From: BOG-908 sp963692875
Lineage (GTDB): Bacteria > Pseudomonadota > Alphaproteobacteria > Acetobacterales > Acetobacteraceae
Reading direction: 5' to 3'
DNA length: 64,000 nt
Assembly: GCA_965198755.1 (NCBI GenBank)
Contig: OZ240673.1
Span: 4,216,001-4,280,000 of the forward strand
Shown here one piece after another: positions 1 to 11,598 of the stretch. Positions within the stretch are counted from its first letter, which is position 1, and every line of letters starts with the position of its first letter. The notes under the pieces were generated by a model, which was not told the origin of the DNA, did not search any database, and saw only the letters and a list, made by a program, of their open reading frames with translations. The position numbers and the translations under genes are program-made.

Positions 1-1
1 G

Positions 2-850
2 CAGGCGACGCTGGTGCCGCTCTACCTCAACGACGCCGCCTACCAGCCGCACACCGAAGATTTCCGCCCCACCGCGCTGTTCGACCACCCGCTGACCGGC
101 GCGCTGATGATGATGATGGCGCTGGCGATCGCACCCGGGCGGGGCCGCTCGACGGCCGCGGGGCTGGTGCGCCTGGCCTACCAGGGCCTGATCTGGGCCG
201 GGCTGATCGTGTTCGGCGGCCGCATGGCGTTGGGCGTCTGCGTGCTGACGGCCGGGCTGGGACAGGCCTGGCGTGGCGGCCGGTTGGTGCTGGCGCGCGA
301 CCCGCGTGCCGCCGCCACGCTGGTGATGGCGGCCGCCGGCCTGGCCGGCTGCGCAATGCTGTTTGCGGCCGCGCTTGCCGCCGGCATGGGGGATCGGCTG
401 GCAGGCCACCTCTACTGGGACGACAGCGCGCAGGTGCGCCTGGCGCAGTGGCAGGTCCTCGGCGAGATGGACGCGCCGCAGCTGCTGTTCGGCACGCCGC
501 GCGAGGCGCTACTGGACCTGCTCAACCGGCTTCGTTTGGGCCCCGGCGTCGAGGTGATCGAGAACTTCTGGCTGCTGATGTTCGTGAGCCTCGGCGCGAT
601 CGGCTTTCCCGCCTTCCTGGTGGCGCTGGCCGCGCTGTGCCGCTGGTGCTGGCAGCGCACCGCGCCTGCCGGGCGGGCGCTGCTGCTGGGGGCGCTGGTG
701 GTAGCCTCCTCGAGCAACTCGCTGGGACGCAAGTCGACGGTGCTGGTCTGCCTGGTCGCCGCCACGCGCTGTGCCGCTGCCGGCGGCGCCCCCTCCTACC
801 GCTTCCGGGCAGCACGCCTGCCGCTCTCCTTGCAGGTGGCCGCAGCATGA
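2..850 (+). CDS. Polysaccharide polymerase/ligase-like membrane protein, 5' truncated
   Basis: The reading frame is open from the first bases of the window, so the N terminus lies upstream. The visible 282 residues contain about five hydrophobic segments: around MMMMALAIAP, a long stretch near GLIWAGLIVFGG, one near LVMAAAGLAGCAMLF, one near WLLMFVSLGAIGFPAFL and one near LLLGALVVASSS. A polar motif, SSSNSLGRKS, lies close to the C terminus. This layout fits the C-terminal half of a Wzy/VpsF-type inner-membrane polymerase of exopolysaccharide synthesis. The stop overlaps the next start as ATGA at 847-850, which implies translational coupling to the glycosyltransferase downstream. The family is inferred from topology and context; it could also be an O-antigen ligase-like protein. 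Confidence 0.6.
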   Translation, partial: QATLVPLYLNDAAYQPHTEDFRPTALFDHPLTGALMMMMALAIAPGRGRSTAAGLVRLAYQGLIWAGLIVFGGRMALGVCVLTAGLGQAWRGGRLVLARDPRAAATLVMAAAGLAGCAMLFAAALAAGMGDRLAGHLYWDDSAQVRLAQWQVLGEMDAPQLLFGTPREALLDLLNRLRLGPGVEVIENFWLLMFVSLGAIGFPAFLVALAALCRWCWQRTAPAGRALLLGALVVASSSNSLGRKSTVLVCLVAATRCAAAGGAPSYRFRAARLPLSLQVAAA

Positions 851-2847
851 GCCTCGGACCGATCGCCTTCTACATGCACGACCTCTCCGGCGGCGGCGTG
901 GAGCGCATGCGGCTCTCGCTGATCGCCGAGCTCCGCGGCCGCGGGCTGGCGGTGAGCCTGATCGTCGGACGTCGGCAGGGCGCGCTGGCCAGCCAGGTGC
1001 CGGCCGACCTCGACGTGGTCGAGCTCGGTTGCACCGGCGTGCTGGCCTCGGCCCTCGCACTGGCACGCGTGCTGCGCCGGACACGGCCGGACGTGCTGGT
1101 GGCCAGCCTGGACCACAACAACATCGCCGCCATGCTGGCCGGCATGCTGGCCAGCACCGGCACGCGCGTGGTGGTCTGCCAGCACAACGCGCTGTCCGCC
1201 GAGCTTTCCGTCGGCTGGAAGTATCGCGTGGTGCCGTGGCTGTATTGGCTGCTGCAGTCGCGCGCACACGGCATCGTCGCCGTCAGCCGCGGCGTGGCCG
1301 ACGACCTCGCGCACGTGGCCGGCATCCCCCGCGGCCGGATCACCGCCATCTACAATCCGGTGATCGGGCCCGACTTCGCCGCCCGCGCCGCCGGTCCGGC
1401 GCCACACCCCTGGCTCGCCGACCACGCCACGCCGGTCTTCGTCTTCGCCGGGCGGCTGACCGCGCAGAAGGACCCGCTTCTGCTGCTGCAGGCCTTCTCC
1501 CTGCTGCGGCAAAGCACCCAGGCAAGGCTGATCCTGCTCGGCGAGGGGCTCTTGCTGGCAACGCTGCAGGCCGAGGCGGCGCGGCTCGGCCTCGCGGAGC
1601 AGGTGCTGTTCGCCGGCTTCCAGGCCAACCCGCTGCCCTGGATCGCGCATGCGACCGGCCTGGTGCTGGCCTCCCGCTACGAAGGGCTTGGCAACGTGCT
1701 GGTCGAGGCGCTGGCTTGCGGCACCCCGGTGGTCGCCACCGATTGCCCGCACGGGCCGGCCGAGATCCTCGCCGACGGCGCGTTCGGCGCGCTGGTGCCC
1801 GTCGGCGAGGCTGCCTTGCTGGCCGATGCCATGGCGCGGATGGCGCTTGCACCGCGCGACAGCCAACGGTTGCAGGTGCGCGCGGCCTGCTTCACGGCGG
1901 AAGCCTGTGCGGACGCGCACTTGGCGTTGTTGCATGGGCTGGAGAACCGCCCGGCTTTCACCGAGACACTCGCGCAATCTGGGCAGGAAGCAAGCAAGCG
2001 GTTCTTTTTTGCAAAAAAGAACCAAAAAACTTTTGCTTCCGATGCGTGCGCGGTGGGGAAACGGGTCGTTTCTACAACTGGCACGCTACAGGCGCGCGAG
2101 GCACCGGCCGTTTTTGGCTTGAAGCTTTCTTCGCTGAGCGCGGCCGAGGTCACCGAGGAGATGTTCACCCAGGCGGCCGGCAACTCGCCCGCCCTGGTGG
2201 TGACGCCGAATATCGACCACGTACGGCTGCTCCGGCGTCCGGGATTTCGCGACGCCTACCACGCCGCCCGCATCGTCTGCCCGGACGGCCTACCGGTGCT
2301 GCTCTACGCCCGGCTGCGCGGCTATGCCGCACCCACGCGCGTCACCGGATGCGAGCTGTACGACCGCCTGGCCAACCACCCTGAGCTGCCCACCAGGAGA
2401 CTTCTGGTCGTAGTGGAGAGCCACCGCACCAGGGCCGTCTTCCTGGCCTGGGCCGAGCAGCGCGGCCTGCCGCACGCCCAGGCCATCATCGCACCCGCCA
2501 AGCTCGCCGGCGACGCGGCGGCACAGATGGCGCTCGCCGCCGCCATCTCCGCAGCCGCACCCGACATCCTGGTGCTGACGTTGGGTGCACCGCTCAGCGA
2601 GACCTTCGTGCACACCCATCGCCACGTGCTGCCGCAGTGCTGGGCGCTGTGCGTGGGCCAGGCGGTGCGCGTGCAGCTCGGCCTGACGGAACGCGCGCCA
2701 TTGGCGTGGCAGCGGGCGGGGCTGGAGTGGCTGTGGCGCATCCGGCAGGAGCCGCAACGCCTGGCAGGGCGTTATGCCAGGGCGCTTGCGTGGTTTCCGG
2801 TGGCGGTGGCGCAGGATTTAGGAAGCAGGGAAGGCCTTCTTTTCTGA
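847..2847 (+). CDS. GT4 glycosyltransferase fused in frame to a WecB/TagA/CpsF-family glycosyltransferase
   Basis: One uninterrupted frame of 666 codons begins with ATG overlapping the previous stop. Residues 1 to about 370 are a GT-B/GT4 glycosyltransferase: an N-terminal GGGVERM motif, VFAGRLTAQKDP at the start of the second Rossmann domain, and the donor-binding region SRYEGLGNVLVEALACGTP. Residues about 382-398 are encoded by an IDH repeat arm. Residues about 420-645 are a WecB/TagA/CpsF domain with CPDGLPVLLYARLRG, RVTGCELYDRL, LGAPLSET and RAPLAWQRAGLEWLWRI. Both domains transfer sugars to lipid-linked carriers. No stop separates them. A separate second gene could start at a GTG near 2059, but no convincing ribosome site is visible. 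The terminal residues GLLF and the TGA come from the next repeat. Confidence 0.75.
   Translation: MSLGPIAFYMHDLSGGGVERMRLSLIAELRGRGLAVSLIVGRRQGALASQVPADLDVVELGCTGVLASALALARVLRRTRPDVLVASLDHNNIAAMLAGMLASTGTRVVVCQHNALSAELSVGWKYRVVPWLYWLLQSRAHGIVAVSRGVADDLAHVAGIPRGRITAIYNPVIGPDFAARAAGPAPHPWLADHATPVFVFAGRLTAQKDPLLLLQAFSLLRQSTQARLILLGEGLLLATLQAEAARLGLAEQVLFAGFQANPLPWIAHATGLVLASRYEGLGNVLVEALACGTPVVATDCPHGPAEILADGAFGALVPVGEAALLADAMARMALAPRDSQRLQVRAACFTAEACADAHLALLHGLENRPAFTETLAQSGQEASKRFFFAKKNQKTFASDACAVGKRVVSTTGTLQAREAPAVFGLKLSSLSAAEVTEEMFTQAAGNSPALVVTPNIDHVRLLRRPGFRDAYHAARIVCPDGLPVLLYARLRGYAAPTRVTGCELYDRLANHPELPTRRLLVVVESHRTRAVFLAWAEQRGLPHAQAIIAPAKLAGDAAAQMALAAAISAAAPDILVLTLGAPLSETFVHTHRHVLPQCWALCVGQAVRVQLGLTERAPLAWQRAGLEWLWRIRQEPQRLAGRYARALAWFPVAVAQDLGSREGLLF
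1990..2041. repeat. IDH element 1, arm A only, inside the coding frame
   Basis: This copy has only the first hairpin of the family: GGTTCTTTTTTG and AAAAAAGAACC around a short loop, followed by AAAAAACTTTTG. The second arm is missing. It is read in frame as KRFFF then KKNQKTF between two glycosyltransferase domains. Confidence 0.85.
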
Positions 2848-2963
2848 AGAAAAGAAGCAAAAGACTTTTGTCACGACTGTCGCGGACCTTTCCACATGGC
2901 CCGCCCAAGGAAACAAAAGTTTTTTGGTTCTTTTTTTCAAAAAAGAACTGCTTGCTTCTTTCT
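2822..2963. repeat. IDH element 2, complete
   Basis: Reference copy for the family. Arm A has the stem CTTCTTTTCTG / AAGAAAAGAAG followed by AAAAGACTTTTGT. A GC-rich centre contains CTGTCGCGG. Arm B is ACAAAAGTTTTTT followed by the stem GGTTCTTTTTTTC / AAAAAAGAAC and a GCTTGCTTC edge. Arms A and B are also inverted repeats of each other. It lies between the convergent ends of the WecB-type gene, whose TGA lies inside arm A, and pntB, whose TAG lies at the outer edge of arm B. Confidence 0.9.
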
Positions 2964-4365
2964 ACCCGAGCGCCTGCACCACTTCCTCGGTCATCTTCTT
3001 CGCGTCCCCGAACAGCATCATCGTGTTCGGGCGGAAGAACAGCTCGTTGTCCACGCCCGCGTAGCCCGACGCCATGGACCGCTTGATGAACAGCACCGTG
3101 CGCGCCTTTTCCACGTCCAGGATCGGCATGCCGTAGATGGCACTCGTGGTATCCGTCTTGGCCGCCGGGTTGGTCACGTCGTTGGCGCCGATGACGTAGG
3201 CGACGTCGGCGGTGCTGAACTCGTTGTTGATCTGCTCGAGCTCGAAGACGTCGTCGTAGGGCACGTTGGCTTCGGCGAGCAGCACGTTCATGTGGCCAGG
3301 CATGCGGCCGGCGACGGGGTGGATGGCGTAGCGCACGTCCACGCCCTCGGCCTTCAGCTGGTCGGCCATTTCGCGCACCGCATGCTGGGCTTGCGCAACC
3401 GCCATGCCGTAGCCTGGCACGATGATCACCTTGGAGGCGTTCTTCATGATGAACGCGGCGTCCTCGGCGTTGCCGCTCTTCACCGTGCGGTCGCCGGAGG
3501 CGGCCGGGCCGCCGCCGCTGCCGCTGTCGGTGCCGAAGCCGCCGAGCAGCACGTTGAAGATGCTGCGGTTCATGCCCTTGCACATGACGTAGGACAGGAT
3601 GGCGCCGGACGCGCCCACCAGCGCGCCGGTGATGATCAGCGCCAGGTTGCCGATGGTGAAGCCGATGCCGCAGGCCGCCCAGCCGGAGTAGCTGTTCAGC
3701 ATGGACACCACCACCGGCATGTCCGCCCCGCCGATCGGGATGATCAGCAGGAAGCCTAGCGTCATGGCCAGCAGGGCGATGATCCAGAACACGTTCTGCG
3801 GGCCACCGTGGCTCACGAACAGCACGATCAGCGCCACGATGGCGATGCCGAGCGCCGCGTTGAGCTGGTGCTGGAAGCGGAAGGTGATCGGCGTGCCCTT
3901 CATCAGCGCCTGCAGCTTGGCGAACGCGATCAGCGAGCCGCTGAACGTGATGGCACCGATGGCCAGGCCCACCGACATTTCCACCAGGCTCTCGTGGTGG
4001 ATGTGGTGCGGCGCGCCGATGCCGAAGGCGGCGGGCGCGTTCAGCGCGCCGGCGGCGACGAACACCGCGGCCAGGCCCACCAGGCTGTGGAAGGCGGCGA
4101 CGAGCTGCGGCAGCGCGGTCATGGCGATGCTGCGGGCGACGTAGGCGCCGATGCCGCCGCCGATGATGATGCCGGCGAAGATCCAGGCGTAGCCTTCACC
4201 CAGCATGCCCTGCCGGCCCAGCGTGGCGAGGATGGCGATGGCCATGCCGATCATGCCGAACTGGTTGCCGCGCCGCGAGGTGACCGGGCTGGAGAGGCCG
4301 CGCAACGCCAGGATGAACAGGACGGCGGCGACGAGGTAGAGCAGCGAGGTCAGGTTGGATGACAT
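2962..4365 (-). CDS. pntB: NAD(P) transhydrogenase subunit beta
   Basis: This is the 467-residue beta subunit of the proton-translocating transhydrogenase, which moves hydride between NADH and NADP+ using the proton motive force in the inner membrane. The N-terminal ~250 residues form the membrane domain with multiple helices. The C-terminal NADP-binding domain III carries GYGMAVAQAQ, VAGRMPGHMNVLL and KRSMASGYAGVDNELF. Length matches the family. It is the last gene of the minus-strand operon pntAA-pntA2-pntB, with only 9 bp separating it from pntA2. A Gly/Ser/Ala-rich linker (GSGGGPAASGD) joins the membrane domain and domain III. Confidence 0.97.
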   Translation of the reverse strand: MSSNLTSLLYLVAAVLFILALRGLSSPVTSRRGNQFGMIGMAIAILATLGRQGMLGEGYAWIFAGIIIGGGIGAYVARSIAMTALPQLVAAFHSLVGLAAVFVAAGALNAPAAFGIGAPHHIHHESLVEMSVGLAIGAITFSGSLIAFAKLQALMKGTPITFRFQHQLNAALGIAIVALIVLFVSHGGPQNVFWIIALLAMTLGFLLIIPIGGADMPVVVSMLNSYSGWAACGIGFTIGNLALIITGALVGASGAILSYVMCKGMNRSIFNVLLGGFGTDSGSGGGPAASGDRTVKSGNAEDAAFIMKNASKVIIVPGYGMAVAQAQHAVREMADQLKAEGVDVRYAIHPVAGRMPGHMNVLLAEANVPYDDVFELEQINNEFSTADVAYVIGANDVTNPAAKTDTTSAIYGMPILDVEKARTVLFIKRSMASGYAGVDNELFFRPNTMMLFGDAKKMTEEVVQALG

Positions 4366-4374
4366 GTGCCGCGC

Positions 4375-4791
4375 CTACTTCTTGAGCTTGGACTTGGACT
4401 GGAACATCGAGAGCATGCGCTGGGTCACCAGGAACCCGCCGAAGATGTTCACGCTGGCCAGCGTGACGGCGATGAAGCCGAAGATGTGCGGTGCGGTGCC
4501 GTGGCTCAGCCCGGTGGCCAGCATGGCGCCCACGATGATGACCGAGGAGATGCCGTTGGTGACCGCCATCAGCGGGCTGTGCAGCGCCGGGGTGACGTTC
4601 CAGACCACGTAGTAGCCGACGAAGCAGGCCAGCAGGAAGATCGTCAGCAGAAAGATGAACGGCTCGGCCGCTGCAGTGACGGGGGCGAGCGCCGCCGGCA
4701 CGGTGTGCGCGGTGACGTCGAGCTGGTGGGCCAGCTGGGCGGCCTGCTTGGCCAGGTGGTGTGCCTGCTCCGCAAGCGAGTCGGGGTTCAT
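4375..4791 (-). CDS. pntAB: NAD(P) transhydrogenase subunit alpha part 2
   Basis: A 138-residue membrane protein matching the separately encoded C-terminal membrane part of PntA in three-subunit alphaproteobacterial transhydrogenases. The conserved section runs from EPFIFLLTIFLLACFVGYY through VTPALHSPLMAVTNGISSV to NIFGGFLVTQRMLSMF, giving three to four transmembrane helices. The N-terminal ~45 residues are Ala/His-rich and soluble. The ATG is preceded by AAGG about nine bases upstream. It lies between pntAA and pntB in the same direction. Confidence 0.95.
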   Translation of the reverse strand: MNPDSLAEQAHHLAKQAAQLAHQLDVTAHTVPAALAPVTAAAEPFIFLLTIFLLACFVGYYVVWNVTPALHSPLMAVTNGISSVIIVGAMLATGLSHGTAPHIFGFIAVTLASVNIFGGFLVTQRMLSMFQSKSKLKK

Positions 4792-4809
4792 GGGCTCGTG
4801 CCTTTCGCG

Positions 4810-6801
4810 TCAGCGCGCTGCGGGGCTGTCTGGCTTGGTGTTGGGCTTGGGTCCGCGCGGCTTCTTGCCGGCTTGCCGGCCGGCCTGGTTGAACGCGGCC
4901 GGACCGGTCTGGCCGGATACGGTCGAGACCGGCACCGAGGCGTCGTCTGACGCTGCCTCGGCGAGGCCGCTCACCGGCATGGCAGAGGAGGTCGCCTCCG
5001 GACCCTCGGCCGGGCTGGCCAGCGCGGATGGGGCCGGATCAAGCCCTGAGACGGCCCCGGATGCAGGCTCCGACGTGGGTCCAAGCGCCGGCCCGGCTGA
5101 GGAGGCGGATGCCGACCCGGGTGTCGGCCCGTCTCGTGTGGCGGAGCCGGATGCCGGGCTGGGCGCAGGCGTGGTGTCCTGGTCCGAGCCCGTGTCTGCC
5201 GGCCCGGGGTGGGCGGCGCCTGGCGTCGCCGGCGAGGCACCGATAGCCTCGGGTGAGTCGTGCGCCGGCGCGGTGGGCGGCTGCAGCGCGGACTGGTCGG
5301 GATGGGCGCCGAGGGCTTCCGGCCCGTCGGCGGCCGCGTCGGTCATCGTCGACTTAGCGGTGGGCGGCGACGTTTCTCCCGGCCGCGAGGGCGCGCCCGG
5401 TGCTGCGGCTGGCTGGGCGGGCTTGGCTGGAGAGGCGGCCGGCTGGGCGGGCTTTGCCGGGGACGCGGCCGGCTGGGCCGCGCCCGCGTTTGCCGCCGTG
5501 CCGGCGGATAGGTCGTGCGGTGCTGCCTTGGGCTCGGACGCAGTCTGTCCGGTGGCGGCCGGGACAGGCGGGCGGCCGTCCTTGCCGGGCGGCTCGGCTC
5601 CCATCGGGGTGGCGAGCGGTGCCTCGGGCTCGGTGGCCGCGCTGGCCGGCTGGCCTGCGGCAGGGCTCGCCGCAGCGGCGGTGAACTGGGCGTGCACCAC
5701 CTGGCCGCCGCGGGTCAGCATGACGCCCTGGACGATGGTGTCCTCTGGCGGCAGCCTCGGCGCTTTCGCGTCCTTGTCCCAGAAGGTGGTCAGGAAGGTG
5801 AGCAGGTTCTTGGCATACAGCGAGGAGCTGGCCACCGGGATGCGGCCGGGCCAGTTGCGGTATCCCAGCACCTTCACGCCGTTGGCAGTGACGTACATCT
5901 CGCCCGGGTGGGTGGCCGCACAGTTGCCGCCGCCGTCCGCCGCAATGTCGACCACCACGCTGCCGGGGCGCATGCCGTCCACCATCGCCTGGCTGACCAG
6001 CACGGGTGCCTTGCCGCCTTGGACCAGCGCGGTGCAGATCACCATGTCGTTCTTGGCGACGGTGGCGGTCATCAGCTCGGCCTGCTTGCGGCGGAAATCG
6101 TCGGTCATCTCGCGGGCGTAGGCGCCGGTCTGCTTGGCGGTCTCGTCGTCCTCGACGCCCACGAAGGTCGCACCCAGCGAGCGGATCTCCTCTTTCGCCG
6201 CCGGCCGCACGTCGGTGGCCGACACGATGGCACCCAGGCGGCGCGCGGTGGCGATGGCCTGCAGGCCGGCGACCCCTGCGCCGACGACGAACACGCGGGC
6301 AGGGGGCACGGTGCCGGCCGCCGTCATCATCATGGCGAAGCCGCGGTCGAAAGCGTGCGCGCCCTCAATGACCGCGCGGTAGCCGGCGAGGTTGGCCTGG
6401 CTGGAGAGGATGTCCATCGACTGGGCGCGGGTGATGCGAGGCAGCAGCTCCATCGCCGCGGTGTCGATGCCGGCTTGCGCCAAGGCTGGCACGACGTCGC
6501 GGTTGGCGAGCGCGCCGGAGATGCAGACCAGCAGGGCGCCGCGCGGGATCAGGGCGAGCTCGGCCTGCTCGGGGGTCTGGACGGCGAAGACCACGCCGGC
6601 GTTGGCGAGCGTGGCTTGCGGGTCGGGCGTGACCTCGGCGCCGGCGGCGGTGAAGTCGGCGTCCGGAATGGAGGCGTGCTGGCCGGCACCGGCCTCGATG
6701 GCCACCTGCAGGCCGAGGGCGACGAGCTTGCGCACCGTCTCCGGTGTCGCGGCCACGCGCGTCTCGTCGGCACGACGCTCCTTCAGCACCGCTAGACGCA
6801 T
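4810..6801 (-). CDS. pntAA: NAD(P) transhydrogenase subunit alpha part 1 with long disordered C-terminal tail
   Basis: Residues 1 to ~372 are the soluble NAD(H)-binding domain I: an AlaDH/PNT N-terminal part, VVGAGVAGLQAIATARRLG for the nucleotide fold, the RQD-loop-like region near MMMTAAGTVPPARV, and VDIAADGGGNC. The family normally ends near here (about 370-390 residues), but this protein continues for ~290 residues of Ala/Pro/Gly/Ser-rich sequence, including a duplicated AASPAKPAQP unit, and ends in a basic stretch, AGKKPRGPKPNTKP. The start is well supported by GGAGG about ten bases before the ATG. It is the first gene of the pnt operon. The tail is probably unstructured and its role is unknown. 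Confidence 0.93.
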   Translation of the reverse strand: MRLAVLKERRADETRVAATPETVRKLVALGLQVAIEAGAGQHASIPDADFTAAGAEVTPDPQATLANAGVVFAVQTPEQAELALIPRGALLVCISGALANRDVVPALAQAGIDTAAMELLPRITRAQSMDILSSQANLAGYRAVIEGAHAFDRGFAMMMTAAGTVPPARVFVVGAGVAGLQAIATARRLGAIVSATDVRPAAKEEIRSLGATFVGVEDDETAKQTGAYAREMTDDFRRKQAELMTATVAKNDMVICTALVQGGKAPVLVSQAMVDGMRPGSVVVDIAADGGGNCAATHPGEMYVTANGVKVLGYRNWPGRIPVASSSLYAKNLLTFLTTFWDKDAKAPRLPPEDTIVQGVMLTRGGQVVHAQFTAAAASPAAGQPASAATEPEAPLATPMGAEPPGKDGRPPVPAATGQTASEPKAAPHDLSAGTAANAGAAQPAASPAKPAQPAASPAKPAQPAAAPGAPSRPGETSPPTAKSTMTDAAADGPEALGAHPDQSALQPPTAPAHDSPEAIGASPATPGAAHPGPADTGSDQDTTPAPSPASGSATRDGPTPGSASASSAGPALGPTSEPASGAVSGLDPAPSALASPAEGPEATSSAMPVSGLAEAASDDASVPVSTVSGQTGPAAFNQAGRQAGKKPRGPKPNTKPDSPAAR

Positions 6802-6876
6802 TGGTTGGTTTCCTCCGCTGGCGGGCTTTCGCCCGGGGCGGGACGTAACAACGGCGCGGGGCGGAAGGCAAGGCGC

Positions 6877-7003
6877 AAAGCAAGGCCTTCTTTTTTGAAA
6901 AAAAGAAGCAAAAAACTTTTATCCCCGACGCTGTACCTGCATCTGCCGCGCCAAGAATAAAAGTTTTTTGATTCTTTTTTTCAAAAAAGAACCGCTTTCT
7001 TTC
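6877..7003. repeat. IDH element 3, complete
   Basis: Arm A is of the CTTC/GAAG type with AAAAAACTTTTA. Arm B starts AAAAGTTTTTTG followed by ATTCTTTTTTTC / AAAAAAGAAC. It fills most of the gap between the acnA stop codon, at its right edge, and the pntAA start region. Confidence 0.88.
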
Positions 7004-9697
<2,694 letters not shown>

Positions 9698-9788
9698 GGG
9701 GCGTGGGTTCCGATGCTGCGCGGCGCCTTGGAGGCGCTGCTGGAGTTTGGGGTTTATACCAACGGGGCGGAGCGTTGGACTGGGAAAG

Positions 9789-9846
9789 GCAAGCAAGCAG
9801 TTCTTTTTTGAAAAAAAGACCCAAAAAACTTTTGATTGCTTGGGCG
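9789..9846. repeat. IDH element 4, arm A with decayed second arm
   Basis: A recognisable first hairpin (GCAGTTCTTTTTTG / AAAAAAAGACCC) is followed by AAAAAACTTTTG. The second arm cannot be recognised, although a GGCCGCGACA centre remnant follows. It lies upstream of acnA, between divergent genes. Confidence 0.8.
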
Positions 9847-10052
9847 CGCGCTGGCGGAGAGGCCGCGACAAGCGGGGCCGGGAGGCGGGCTTGCTGTCTT
9901 CTTTAGGTGTGGGGAACGAGGGAGGCCACGGTTACCTGACATGGCGTCATAGGCCTGGTCTCGCCAGGGTGCGCGGCGGGTCGTAGGATGGGAAACCTTC
10001 CGCAGTGGGGTGCCGGCGCGGCACCTGCCCTTACGAGCCGAACCGGAACACC

Positions 10053-10802
10053 ATGCACCGCTACGGCATCGAGGAGGAGACCTGGTTCGAGGCCGCGCGC
10101 AGCGGACTGGACCGCCTGGGCTTCACGCTGCGGCTGCAGCCGCGATCGATCGTCATCGACAAGACGGGCCGGCTGCCGCGGATCATTGGCTGCGCGCGGG
10201 AGTTCCTGGAGTTTGCCGAGCGGCAGGGCCTGAAGGTGCCGCCCGACGCCTATCTCGCCGCGGACCACTACGGGGACAGCCGGTCCGCCCTGGGTGGCCG
10301 CGCGTCGGAGTCCCCGTTCGAAACGCCGGTGGGCGCGGTAGCCGGGTCTGCCGATCTGCCGGCCGGCTGGCGCACACCGTCCCACGGCCACGCGGATGGG
10401 ACCGCACCGCGGCGGCCGGACGACAGCGCGACGTTGGCTGCCGGGGAGCGCGCCGCCGCCGGCCGTGGCGCTGGGCCGGACGACGGAAGGCGCGGCCTGG
10501 AGGCACGCTGTGCGGCGCTGGAACGCGAGCTGGCCCGGATCAGCGGGGCTGCGGCCGAAGCAGCCACGCAGCGCGACCTCTACCGGATGTCGGCGGCCGC
10601 GGCCGAACAGCGCCTGCTGGCGTTGCAGGCAGAGGTGGACGCCGCCGCTGCCGCCGGCGGCAGCGACCGGCGGTTCGAGCAGCTGCGGCGTTTCCTGGCG
10701 CGCGAGCTGCACCCGGACCTGGCCGGCGAGAACGCCTCTGAACGCGCGTGGCGGGAGGCGATCTTCAAGCGCGTATGGGCGAAGATCGAGCACCTGCAGT
10801 GA
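10053..10802 (+). CDS. Hypothetical protein with J-domain-like C-terminal motif
   Basis: A 249-residue protein of unknown function. The first ~75 residues (MHRYGIEEETWFEAARSGLD, IIGCAREFLEFAERQGL) look folded. Residues ~80-160 are a low-complexity Gly/Ala/Arg/Pro linker. Residues ~160-210 are Ala/Glu-rich and probably a coiled coil. The final 40 residues contain FLARELHPDLAGENASERAW and a basic helix, FKRVWAKIEHL. The HPD tripeptide recalls DnaJ domains, but a full J domain is not evident. The ATG at 10053 is preferred to an earlier in-frame start because the conserved-looking sequence begins there. It is transcribed divergently from acnA. Confidence 0.6.
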   Translation: MHRYGIEEETWFEAARSGLDRLGFTLRLQPRSIVIDKTGRLPRIIGCAREFLEFAERQGLKVPPDAYLAADHYGDSRSALGGRASESPFETPVGAVAGSADLPAGWRTPSHGHADGTAPRRPDDSATLAAGERAAAGRGAGPDDGRRGLEARCAALERELARISGAAAEAATQRDLYRMSAAAAEQRLLALQAEVDAAAAAGGSDRRFEQLRRFLARELHPDLAGENASERAWREAIFKRVWAKIEHLQ

Positions 10803-10879
10803 CGGCCTGCGAAACGCGCCTGGAATGGTTACCTGGCGCGCGGTTGCCGTGCGAGAGCCTGCTGTTTGCAATGGCCCAG

Positions 10880-11013
10880 AGAAAGCCTGCTTTTTTTGAA
10901 AAAAAAGAGGCAAAAAAACTTTGGTCCGGCTGTCGCGGAACGTTCTTCAGCGTGCACCCAGGGAACAAAAGTTTTTTGGTTCTTTTTTTCAAAAAAGAAC
11001 CGCTTGCTTTCTC
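10880..11013. repeat. IDH element 5, complete
   Basis: Arm A is of the CCTGC type with an imperfect partner. The centre contains CCGGCTGTCGCGG. Arm B is GGTTCTTTTTTTC / AAAAAAGAACC. The right edge ends one base before the ccmA ATG, so the element forms the immediate leader of ccmA. Confidence 0.88.

Positions 11014-11594
<581 letters not shown>

Positions 11595-11598
<4 letters not shown>

Noticed and set aside
9698..9871. In-frame N-terminal extension of acnA
   Set aside because: The extension translates an IDH arm; family starts match the ATG at 9697.
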